DNA from: Auricularia sp. M13
Taxonomy: Eukaryota > Basidiomycota > Agaricomycetes > Auriculariales > Auriculariaceae
Assembly: GCA_037042915.1 (NCBI GenBank)
Contig: CM073204.1
Location: 124,001-188,000, forward strand
Length of the DNA stretch: 64,000 bases
Reading direction: 5' to 3'
Shown: positions 55,068 through 64,000 of the stretch, in pieces
Numbering within the stretch: position 1 is the stretch's first letter
How the letters are laid out: each line of letters opens with the position of its first letter
Notes under the pieces: generated by a model
Database searches by the model: none
Told to the model about the DNA's origin: nothing
The model's input: the letters and a program-made list of their open reading frames with translations, nothing else
Position numbers and translations under genes: made by a program

Positions 55068-55079
55068 AGATCCAACCTA
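55068..55079 (+). other. Primer-binding site for predicted self-priming
   Basis: The 12 bases agatccaaccta stand two bases (TA) after the LTR end. They are the exact complement of taggttggatct at 54964-54975 in the LTR. gypsy-1 has the same arrangement with different sequence. Confidence 0.75.
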
Positions 55080-57377
55080 CCCCGTCCACTCCGGGTACTC
55101 AGTTCCTCCCCCCCTCTATCCTCTTCTATCCGCTCTCTACTTCCTCCTACCCCCAGCGGAGCTGCGAGTGCCCGCCCCGGCGGTCTCCACGATATCCCCT
55201 TCGCTTATACCACCTGGACCTTGGATATAGGACCGATCTCGCCCACGGAATTCCCTGGCCTCGGTCTCAAGCTTCTGGTGGCCGCCCCCTTGGACCCGAA
55301 CCCTCCCGGACCCCCTGGCCGCCTCTCGGCCTTCCTTTAACCCCATACCGCCCTTAGGCACGCTTCCCAAACCTTACCCTCAAGTTCCGGACCCTTCTGG
55401 AGTTGTAGTTTTCCCTTTGGTCGCCCCTCGCAACGACGTCCGGCAAATCCCGCTCGCAGTCCGCACGAATCGCTTCGCCGACGAACACCCTATAGGCCGA
55501 TGGCTTTCAAACTTTGCCGACACCCTTGCACCACCCCTCCGGAGTCCCATGCGAAGTTACGAGGCGCTACGCTCGCCGATGCCGCCGTTGCCATGCACTG
55601 CCTCGGCCGGACCATTTCCGCTCCCCCTCGCCGGCCCCTGCTGCGTTCCGCCTGCCCCAAGGCTTGGTCAACGCGTATCAACGTCCCCCACCCATGCGTG
55701 CTTGACCGATGCCCCGCGCACGCTGTCCTGGCTGCCAATCGAGCGTTTGAGCGTCCCACACACTTGCACACCTCGGTCCTTCGCAGCGCGACCCTCGGCA
55801 CCCATCTACCCTCGGTCCTTGTGCTCCAAGTTCACCTCGGACCATTCCACACCTACCGATGTCGGCCGCTGTCAGTTATGCAACGCTGGCAACAGTACAG
55901 GTCGCCGTGCGCTCGGCCGAGCTGCTGGACATCTGGTGTTTCGCACCCTCCACCGACCTGGATCTTCCGGTGTCGGACGCGTGAGCCAACGCTGACCTAC
56001 CTCGCCGCTGGACCCTGGAGGTGCTCCCTGACATGGACCGAGGCCGGAGCCTCGCTGGATCGCATTGGTTTGCTCGGAATATCGGTGTTCACGCGCGCAC
56101 CCCTCTTCGGCGTTACAGGATGGAGTACACGAACCGGACACGGACCCAATGGTCTCACAGGCTTTCCGTCCATCGCCCAGGTGTTTTGGCAAGGTCTCCG
56201 CAGCCGCATGACCCGCCGCCCGTTCGATACAACGCGCCCCCAGCGATGCTGCCGACTGTCAACCCCCTGTCCGCTCCGCCGTTTATTTCGCCGTCAGGCG
56301 TCTTTCCGAATCCCGCGCGAGGTGCCCGTGTCCTCTCCCAACTCCTGGCCTTCTATCCGCGGTCGGACCTTGCCAAACGAAGAGGTCCTCGGCAAGATAT
56401 GTGCATCCGATGTTCAGTGCACCGGTCGCGTACGTCGGCCGCCCTGACATCGCATCCTGTTGGACCTGTGGACCTCTCTGGCGCATCTGGAACCCCCCCC
56501 CGGGACGGACCCGCGTTTCGGACCCACCGGCGATGTCACTGATGAAGTCCGGCTCTGCTTGCGCACTGCATGAGCTCAATTCGGGATAGCCGCTGTTTGC
56601 CCTCGGACTCGCCGTCGCATCGGACATCCTCCCCTACACTCCACCCCTCCTCCCGGGCTGCCACCCCGATTTCGAACGCACTGGCTTATGCTGACGACCG
56701 TCATGACTTCGCTTCAAACTCTCGTCGTGCCCTTCACCGGGGTTGAGGTTGCGATCCACGGGGATGCGCAGTGCTCAGCGTTGTTGGTCGCGGACCAGCA
56801 CTCCGACACCTCCTATACCTTCGGTCCTGTGCCTTGGGCGCTATCTCGGTGTACTCGGGCCTTCCCCCACCCTTGTACCCCAGCCGGAGATGGTAGGAGT
56901 CCGTTCATGGGCGCAGCGCGTCCCGCTCTCTTTTCCATTACGACCTCGACTGCTCCTGTGTTTCGCTCGGCAGTAACGACCTTTCCCGTGTTCCCTCCCG
57001 GACGGTAGGACTCCCAGTGGCCGCCGCATATTGAGATGTGGTGTGGGGACATCCCGAGTAGGTGTCCTTCTCGCTTGGAGCTCGGACCGACTCTTTCCCT
57101 TGGACCTGCAATGTTTCCGACGCTGGTGTTGCACCTTGGATCGGTGAGGATTGATCGCCGTGCCGTAATAGCCCATCAGTCCTCACCCCCAATGGGCCTC
57201 GCTTTCGCCGTGGACCACTTCGGTCCGAGCGGGGAGACGACCTCCGTGCTTTGGGTCTCGCCCGATGCGAGGGTACACTTCTATTTCGATTCGTCATGAA
57301 TTTAACGACTTCGGCCACCCCCAATGGCCTCCACCATGCTCGGTCGCTTTTTGCGGGCTCGCGGCTGGAAGGGGTTA

Positions 57378-58399
57378 TGTTACGGTGCGCGGCGATCTTG
57401 CCCATACGCCGCTTCCGTTGGATCTCTTCGCCGCTTCACCCGCTCCGTCGGACCGATATACCCGTTCCGCATGCCTCTCCGGACCGCTGGCACCTCGGCT
57501 ACCTTCTCTCGGCGTCACCGGACCCCTGTCAACCTCGGTCCTTGGATGCGACGCGCTATTGCCATTGTTGTCGATCACCGCTGCGCTGGTTTCCACCCGG
57601 CGTGTATCTGTTCGTCGGTCCGTCTTCTCGGTGTCACATTACGGCCTACACCTTCGGAGATGCCGCACACCACACCTCGGGTATTGCCCTGCATGGCCGG
57701 TGTGCGCTGGGAGTACAGGTGAAGCTGCAACAATCGTGCCGACGTACATCCTTCACCCTCTGTCCCCTGGATGCTCGACCGCTCCGGCACCTCGGACCTC
57801 GGCCGCCACACTCTCCTCGGTCCGCGCGCGGCATGGTCCATGGTCCGGAGGCTGTCCGGATGGAGTGGGAGTGTTGATTGTTGGGTGGTACGCTCGTACC
57901 TCGCTCGCCGACGCGTTGCGCTCGCCGCTACGCTCGCCATTGCATCGGCGCCTTTCGCCCCCGGTGTCAGTGCGTGCATACATGCAAGGACACCTCGGTC
58001 TGTCTCGGATACCCGCCCAATACCCTCCATAGGCACGGACATCCTTTATCCCCTTCGTCCGGAGTCGTTCTGCGCCTTCGGCGCGACGCTTCACTCTTTC
58101 TTGACCCTCCCGTGACTCCCTTTACCCCCATTGCTTCCACTGGCTCCAGATTACCCTCGGTGACTTCCCCGATGCCTTTCCCATCGCTTCCGGACCTCTC
58201 TTTGGTGTTGGTTGGCTTCCTTTGTTGTCCGGAGCGTTCGGATCCGGTTTGCCTCCGATCGGACTATATGTACCGGCGATTGCCCTCGGATGTACCCTAG
58301 GTTGGATCTGGTCTATTATGTGTTCGACCTTCCCCTCCTGAGTACCCTTCCTGGTCGGCTACGCCTCCAGGTCGGTGGTGTATGCAGCACACCGTGACA
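57378..58399 (+). repeat. 3' LTR of the non-autonomous element
   Basis: It is nearly identical to 54043-55065, with a few single-base indels and substitutions. It is preceded by the polypurine tract ggaaggggtta. Confidence 0.92.
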
Positions 58400-60433
58400 C
58401 CGCGGCCTGCGGAGTACGAGTCTCGTCTCTTTGCGCTTTTTGCTACTGCTGATGCAGAGGCCATGCCGCTGTGGAACGGGACTGTAGGACCTGGTGGCAA
58501 GGTTGGCTGTCGGCTTTGGTGTGGTCTCCTCGGCCGTCGCATCGCAGGCCAACGTGGTGGCCACTATTATCCGATGCTCGCAAAGCCGAACAACTACGCA
58601 GTGCTCGGTGCAGATCATCCTGATCAGTCGTACGAAGCTCCTCCGCTGCCAGACCAGACCCACTATGTGGCGCAGCTCCAGACTGTCTGTGGATCCGCTA
58701 CTCAGGCTGCCTATAAACGGAACCGCCTAGCAACGGGACTCGTAAAGCCCAGCATTCTCCTTGGGCTGTACGGCTCTGATGAGCGTCCAATGATTCTTGG
58801 CCTTCCGAACATGTGCCCTGGCGACAACATGCACATGATGATGAACCTTGCGATACTCTTCCTCAACCTGTGGCGTGGTCTGACCGACGCCGTTGCACCC
58901 GATCAACACAGCGAATGGGACTGGGCAACGCTGAAAGATCCCGAACTCTGGAAACAACACGGCTTAGCAGTCTTCCTGCTTCTCATGTTCTTCCCGACTT
59001 CCTTTGGCCGGACACCACGCAATCCCGCAGAAAAGATCAACACGGGATACAAGGCCATCGAATATATCAATTACTTCTGGGTCGTTGGTCCCATGCTATT
59101 TTTCTTCGTACTGCCGTTCAAGTACTGGCAGAACTACTGCAAGCTCGTTGCTGGTGTCGCCATCATCTACCAGAAGCGTGTTACACGTGTCCAACTCGAA
59201 CGCGCAGAAGAGTTGCTTCGGGAGTTTCTCCAGGAGTTTGAGGAGCTCTACATTCAACGCCGAATGGAACGCATGCACTTTCATACTCAGGTTCTGCATT
59301 TCGTGCAGCACTTCTGTCCCGAGATTCGCCGAGTTGGACCTGGAGCTGTCTATGCGCAGTGGACGTTGGAGCGAACAATCGGCAATCTCACAGAGGAGAT
59401 CCGGCAACACGGGCAGCCATATCGCAATCTGGCGATGTGTGCTCTTCTTCGCGCACAGGTAAACTCCCTGAAAGCCATATATCCCATTCTCCGGGAGCGC
59501 AGCGAAGATAAAAACCATCTTCCGCGCGCATCAGTGGATCTTGGGGGAGGTTACATCCTACTTCCTGCTCGTGATCGCAGCGCGCGCGCCATCTCGGCAG
59601 TTGAGGACACTGCCTTGCGGGAATATATCGACGAGCTGGAGCTTCCTGACTACGAACCACAGTTGGAGACGCACAAGGTCCATCGCTGGAGCGGTCTCTG
59701 CCTTCCCAACGGCCAGGATGCACGATCCCTGTGGGCACAGGCACGCATCCAATCTGATCGCATGCGTGACACGTGCAACGTAAAGGTGAAGACCAAATCT
59801 ATGTTTCCCAGTATCACGCTGATAATCAGACTACTATAGGTCAATTTGGGACGCGATAATGATCACATTGACCCATCCTTCGCACGTGTGCGTTACTTCT
59901 TCCAGGTTCCAATTGACGGTGTCGAGCACTCTCTTGCAATGATAGAGATGCTGGGGTGCCCAAACCAGAAGCAGTACCTGGACTCCTTTGGCACGTTCAA
60001 GTCCTGTCAGCCACTCGGTGACGACGATGTTCGTGTGTTGCACCACACGAAGATTCTGTCAATCGTCTTGGTGGCACCATTCCCAGAGAGTGCCGGAGCC
60101 GAATGGGAAGGCCATTTCTTTATTGGAGAGAAGCCTGGGCAGGATATAGCTTGGTTTGGAGTGGGGAAAGCTGACGAAGGAGATGAGGATGAACCCGAGC
60201 CAGATGCATTTGACGATGAGCCAGAATATGTAGATAACTAGCACGAGGCTGGATTTTTGGCGAGCAATTGGAGATTTTGTAATCCAGCAGTGGCATTATT
60301 TTTTCTCGTCTTGCTACTCAATGCCCCTACTAGAAATCAGCGTACTCGGTCGGCCAGGTCGTCGCATGAAGTACGCTTGAAACTCCGCTCCTTTCCTTCC
60401 TACCACACCTACGCTCGTTATTCACGGTTTATT

Positions 60434-62406
60434 ATGTTTTCATCACACTCTACCGGGCCCCTCGCCCTTCAACGACTCTCGGCATCGCAGAGCTCCAATG
60501 GCTCTGGCAGTTCCAGCTCGAACTCGCCGACTGAACCAGGCTTTTCCAACTCGCTTTTCCTGCCTTCAACACCGCAGAACAGCCCCTACGACTTGCCAAG
60601 TAATGGCTTCCTGGAGGACTTTGGCATGCACGGTTTGCCTTCGAGCAGCCAACAGGTAAGTAACAACACAATATCTGCTTGATCGATTTCAAGAGAGTGA
60701 CGCGTTGGTCAGCTTTTCAACTTGCAGCAAATGACCCCAAATTATACATCGGACGCAGCACGACTCGCACTTCAGCTCTTCGAGGCCAATCTAGCGCTGG
60801 AGCGCACTCAAGCACAGCTGCAAGAGAGCCGGTGCGCTGTTTTCCCTAGGATGGGTGTTGATTTTGATTCGTTGTAGTGCCCAGCATGCTTTACTGCTCA
60901 AGAAATATCAAGAGTCACTCTCCATTTCAGATCTTGGCCCACCGCTACGAGCTACACCCGACAGAGCTCAATTTCGTCACTGCAAAATGTGGGTGCACGC
61001 CACCGAAACCGACTATCAAGATATCAATGCCAAGTACGGGTATATCGAGGACCGTAACGGCAAGTACGTTGGTGACGAGCGCGTATCGCAAATCGTTGCG
61101 TACACAAAGCTCCTTTTGAACGATGTTCATGCGCTCCATCTTGCCGGCGCCAAATCCACTCAACTGGGACGGCGCGCGATCACACTGATGGTGAATGAAC
61201 TAGAGCGCGAGTTCGAGGAGACATCGTACGGCGAGGACCACTGGAAGGCCAAGCAAATCATAACGAAGACCTACCCCGATTGGATACGTCGCAGCGGCAA
61301 GGTGCTGAAGCTACCCCTGAAGCGGGTGAAGCCCAATCAGACCGACAGCGACAGCGACGCGGGTCCCGAGCTTGGCAATCGCGCACAACCCAGCAAGAAG
61401 GCCCGGCCAGCACAGGAAGAACCAGCAGCACCGGCCACTGTCTGCCGCACTGCACCGATTGCAGGATCTGCTGCTGCGCGCACACCCACACTACCGGCAG
61501 CCGCTGCGACTCTACTCCGGGCTGGACCCTTGCCTCTAGAAGGTGATGCTCGTACCAAAGCTTTGCAGCTGTTGAAGGTCTTTCATTTTGACTTTTTTCA
61601 TCCCGTTTACTCACTGCTGTCCAGTTGCCTACCCGCCGACCAAATCCTATGTGAGTAGCGTTATTCTGTGTTGCATCAGTGTTGATCACATCGCTCAGGG
61701 CACCCGCTCCGTCGTCCAACAGTGCCGCCTCTCCCAACACTGCTACACCACGCCCACCGTCGCTGTCGCCGTCGTCACAGCCTACCGTGCAGCTGCCCGC
61801 ACAGCCGCCCATACAGCCACTGTTGTCAGACCCGCCAACGGCTGAGCCAGCGTCGTTGCAGCTGCCCGCACAGCAGCAGCTACCCGTGCAGCTACACGTG
61901 CAACCGCCAACACAGCCGCCAACGGCTCAGCCACAGTCGTCACAGGTGCCCGCGCAGCAGCAATCCGAGCAGCCGCCCACGCAATTACCATCGCCGCAGC
62001 TGCCCACGCGCCCACCGTCGTCGCGGCCCACGCAGCCGGACATCCCGCAGCAACAGCCACACACAATGCCGGCCGCTCTGCCACCAGTTCACGCGGCTTT
62101 CATGGCACCAACAACGTCTTCGGTTGCCGACAAACAGACCCGTGTTTACAAGGCGAACCTCAGCACGTCGGCGGAGTGAGTGCTATTGCACTCGTATGCT
62201 CGTGGGCTGACTCCATTACTTGAAGGATGCGAGTCCGCGCTGCGTGGGTCTAGGCAAGAAGAAGGAGGCCCGTGCGTGGTCTCGTTATCAGGCATATCTT
62301 GCAAGCCCCGACGGTATCGCCGCCCTGAAGGTATGCAGTCTGTCCGATCCAGTGTGATTAAACGGTGCTCTCACACTCGATGTAGAAGGAGGAAGACAAG
62401 GCATAA
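60434..62406 (+). CDS. Second gene of the Tnp2 element (unknown function)
   Basis: Proposed exons are 60434-60655, 60728-60831, 60878-61577, 61625-61650, 61699-62175, 62226-62336 and 62386-62406. The N-terminus is Ser/Asn/Pro-rich. A coiled coil follows (LALQLFEANLALERTQAQLQ). The folded core comes next (MWVHATETDYQDINAKYGYI, RRAITLMVNELEREFEETSY, WKAKQIITKTYPDWIRRSGK). A long Pro/Gln-rich region precedes a conserved-looking end (GKKKEARAWSRYQAYLASPD, then KKEEDKA). The junction 62175/62226 does not keep the frame that best fits the end, so that join is uncertain or broken. It lies 190 bp after the transposase on the same strand inside the same TIRs. It is likely an accessory transposition or regulatory protein. 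Confidence 0.55.
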
Positions 62407-62873
62407 TCGACTCTGCTTGCCGTACTCAACTCTGCTCGCCGTACACTTCTGTATGCTTGAAGTCACTCTGCTCCGCCCGCTTTCTAGCTATTCCACTTAC
62501 ACTTGCTCTTTCCCCCACTTCTATTTGCTCTCTTCATTCGCTATCTTGCCCCAGTCCCCCAATTACGCTTAGCTTCTGCATGCTTTCGCTACATCTCGCT
62601 ATTCCCGTGCTCTCCCCGTCGCATATTACTGCATATGCTAAGTACTGTATTACAATGTACATCAGCTACGAGAAATGCCACCTGCTTACGTCTAAAGAAG
62701 ACAAAACTAGTCAGTGCAATGCAAAGGCCCAGGAAAGAATCGACAAAACTACCAGCCGGACAGTAATGTCTTGAACAGTCGTCTTTTGGCGAGGATCGGT
62801 GGCAAAGTCAAGACAGACAACGACAAAGCTCGACACTTATCATAGAAGCGGTAAATGTCAACATCCGCCCAGC

Positions 62874-62898
62874 TTTGGCGTTGGCGGTCCTGACTGGG
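62874..62898 (-). repeat. Right TIR of the Tnp2 element
   Basis: It is the inverted partner of 52220-52244. GTCCAGC follows it at 62899-62905. Confidence 0.8.
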
Positions 62899-62999
62899 GT
62901 CCAGCACTTGCAGGAGGGCATATTCTCTTCAAATTAAGTCCCAGGATCACCATTAAGCTCATTTTGAACAACTTGGTGTGGCCAGTTGCAGAACCGTGT

Positions 63000-64000
63000 G
63001 AGAATGAGCTCAGCAGAATCGGCCCTCGGCGGTAGTGGTGCAGCAGCATCTGTTCCGCCTGAGACTGTGCGGTCCTCAAATTCTATTTTCCTGTGCGTTG
63101 CCAAGCAAGCTTCATGGACTCTTACCACCACCTGGTCAGAGTCAGTCTACCTCTGGCACACTCTGTCCTCTACATCTCGTCCTACTGGCCCTCCTAGGGG
63201 CCCAGGGGGTCCCCCTGGCCCTCCAAAGAGTGGTTCCAGCCTGCTCATGGCTCCCCAGTGGGGCTTGCCCTTGGGTGCTCCAGCCTAACCTGCCCTGGCC
63301 ACTGCAGCCCCCACCACTGCCCCTGGCCCCACCTCTGGCCCTGGACCTCCCTCTAGGATCACTCCCCCCGCCCTTGCCCCCCTTAAGCGGCCTGTAGATG
63401 CCCTGGCTAGTCCTGGGCAACTTGCAGGTTCTGCTGGGTCTGCACCACCTCCTGGGCGCATTTCTGGGCCTAAAAAGTCCAGGAAAAGTGGACCTGTTCC
63501 CTCTACCACCTCCCAGCACCTCCCACCCGAAAGGGCTAGCTCCCAGAGTGCCTGGCTGAGCCCTGGTGAGGTGCTCTGCCTCAGGAGGCCGCGCGTTCAC
63601 CGATTTCAAACTCCGCTCCGGATACTTCCGGACCCCCTCCTCCTGCCCCTGCACCACCACAGGCTCATTTCTCCTCCTCTGGCCTCGATACTTCGGCTCT
63701 GGGTGCCCCTAGGGGTGCCCTGGAGACTGAGCCAGTTGCTCCTGATCAGGACATGGACTCAGACTCTGAGGAGGACTATGATGGAGTTGACCTTGCTGCC
63801 TTTGCTGCTGATTGGGCCTCTACACCCCTGACTCCCAGCCACCTCAGGAACTCTGTCAAGCTGGTTAATAACCTTCTAGGCATGCTAAAGGTGCTCCTTG
63901 ATTACAGGGAGCATGTTCCACAGGCTGCTTCCATCATCAAGGACTTCTGCCACTCTGTTGTGCTGTCCTCCACCACTAGGCTGCTTCTTGCTCAGCAGGA
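63000..64000 (+). mobile_element. Second LINE copy, running off the window, ORF1 broken
   Basis: From about 63110 (ggactcttaccaccacctgg) it matches the leader and ORF1 of the LINE at 48771-51034, here on the plus strand. ORF1 starts at 63246 (MAPQWGLPLGAPA) but codon 14 is TAA (63285-63287) where the other copy has CAA. Two extra bases near 63573 shift the frame. The start of the element is not exact; the stretch 62906-63110 may be its leader or flank. It is cut by the window edge, so ORF2 cannot be judged. Confidence 0.8.

Larger units (their letters stand above)
54043..58399 (+). mobile_element. Young non-autonomous LTR retrotransposon (1-kb LTRs, no gag/pol)
   Basis: Two LTRs of 1023 and 1022 bp (54043-55065, 57378-58399) begin TGTTACGGTG and end CACCGTGACA. 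They are flanked by CCGCG (54038-54042 and 58400-58404). The LTRs differ at only a few positions, so insertion is recent. The 2.3-kb inside (55066-57377) is GC-rich and shows no Gag, protease, reverse transcriptase or integrase on either strand; short ORFs there look random. A primer site (55068-55079) and a polypurine tract (ggaaggggtta, before 57378) are present, so it can be copied by proteins supplied in trans. This is the LARD type. Confidence 0.92.
52579..60241 (+). pseudogene. Tnp2-type transposase, interrupted by an LTR retrotransposon
   Basis: Exons before the insert are 52579-52851 and 52907-54042; after it, 58405-59779 and 59840-60241. The N-terminus has a Cys-rich head (CDCEQRCKIRKSVSRKTYES). 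Next come CPICDKPRYF and the core SLDGMQLYRNKQSGCWIFIY with YVIPGGIIPGPLKPQVMESF, the mark of the fungal Tnp2 (EnSpm-related) transposases. Beyond the insert are NPAEKINTGYKAIEYINYFW and QWTLERTIGNLTEEIRQHG, then an acidic C-terminus. Besides the insertion, a TGA directly after PIWDAF (53990-53992) stops the frame, which otherwise continues in phase to the insertion. The protein would cut and rejoin the element's ends. This copy is inactive. Confidence 0.88.
52220..62898 (+). mobile_element. Two-gene Tnp2 DNA transposon with 25-bp TIRs and 7-bp target duplication
   Basis: The left TIR (52220-52244) and the inverted right TIR (62874-62898) read CCCAGTCAGGACCGCCA then (G/A)CGCCAAA, differing at one of 25 positions. 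Flush outside both is the same 7-bp word GTCCAGC (52213-52219 and 62899-62905). The inside holds a Tnp2-type transposase gene (52579-60241) and a second spliced gene on the same strand (60434-62406). An LTR element (54043-58399) sits inside the transposase gene; without it the transposon is about 6.3 kb. It is now inactive. Confidence 0.8.

Noticed and set aside
55500-56447. 315-codon ORF inside the non-autonomous LTR element
   Set aside because: Composition follows GC bias (Arg, Pro, Ser, Cys), no Gag or Pol motif, no support for coding.

Overview
The window looks like nuclear DNA of an agaricomycete (Basidiomycota). Host genes are GC-rich and packed on both strands, and most are cut by introns of only about 50-70 nt with GT(G/A)NGT donors. 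Several families are typical of mushroom genomes: DUF6534 membrane proteins, large intronless F-box/leucine-rich families, Tnp2-type transposases and chromodomain Ty3/gypsy elements. All functional calls come from reading translated sequence; no database search was run.

Layout. 1-1.4 kb is a 154-bp tandem satellite followed by a decayed transporter. 2.7-3.8 kb is an IFI6/IFI27-like (ISG12) gene with an apparent frameshift. 4.9-13.2 kb is a dense block of ordinary genes: a P450, a DUF6534 protein, a CLASP/TOG protein, mitochondrial ribosomal protein bL34m and a MARVEL-like protein. 13.7-26.6 kb holds an F-box family. One copy is on the minus strand. Two plus-strand copies lie inside a tandem duplication of about 3.6 kb, and a fragment of a further copy follows. 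A DUF1746-like membrane gene and a dispersed repeat lie between them. 27.6-34.5 kb is a housekeeping block (YIP1, NSA2, PPG1 and a pepsin-like protease) followed by an intron-containing tRNA-Thr.

From about 36.6 kb to the end the sequence is almost entirely nested transposable elements. A complete Ty3/gypsy chromovirus sits in the chromodomain of an older one. The older one is also cut by another LTR, which in turn carries a solo LTR. Next come a Zn-cluster ORF broken by a 16-bp duplication and an AT-rich 2.4-kb TIR element holding a foldback and, inside that, a tRNA-derived SINE. Then comes a tyrosine-recombinase pseudogene split by an ORF1-only LINE. Last is a two-gene Tnp2 element with its own TIRs and a 7-bp target duplication, broken by a young non-autonomous LTR retrotransposon. 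A second LINE copy runs off the right edge.

The observations most worth following are: (i) the Tnp2 element, whose ends (CCCAGTCAGG..., 7-bp duplication) are not those of classical CACTA elements and which carries a second spliced gene; (ii) a 12-nt LTR/primer-binding-site complementarity with a two-base TA spacer, shared by an autonomous chromovirus and the non-autonomous LTR element, which predicts Tf1-like self-priming; (iii) the SINE-in-foldback-in-TIR nest; and (iv) the Zn-cluster gene lying antisense beside an LTR.
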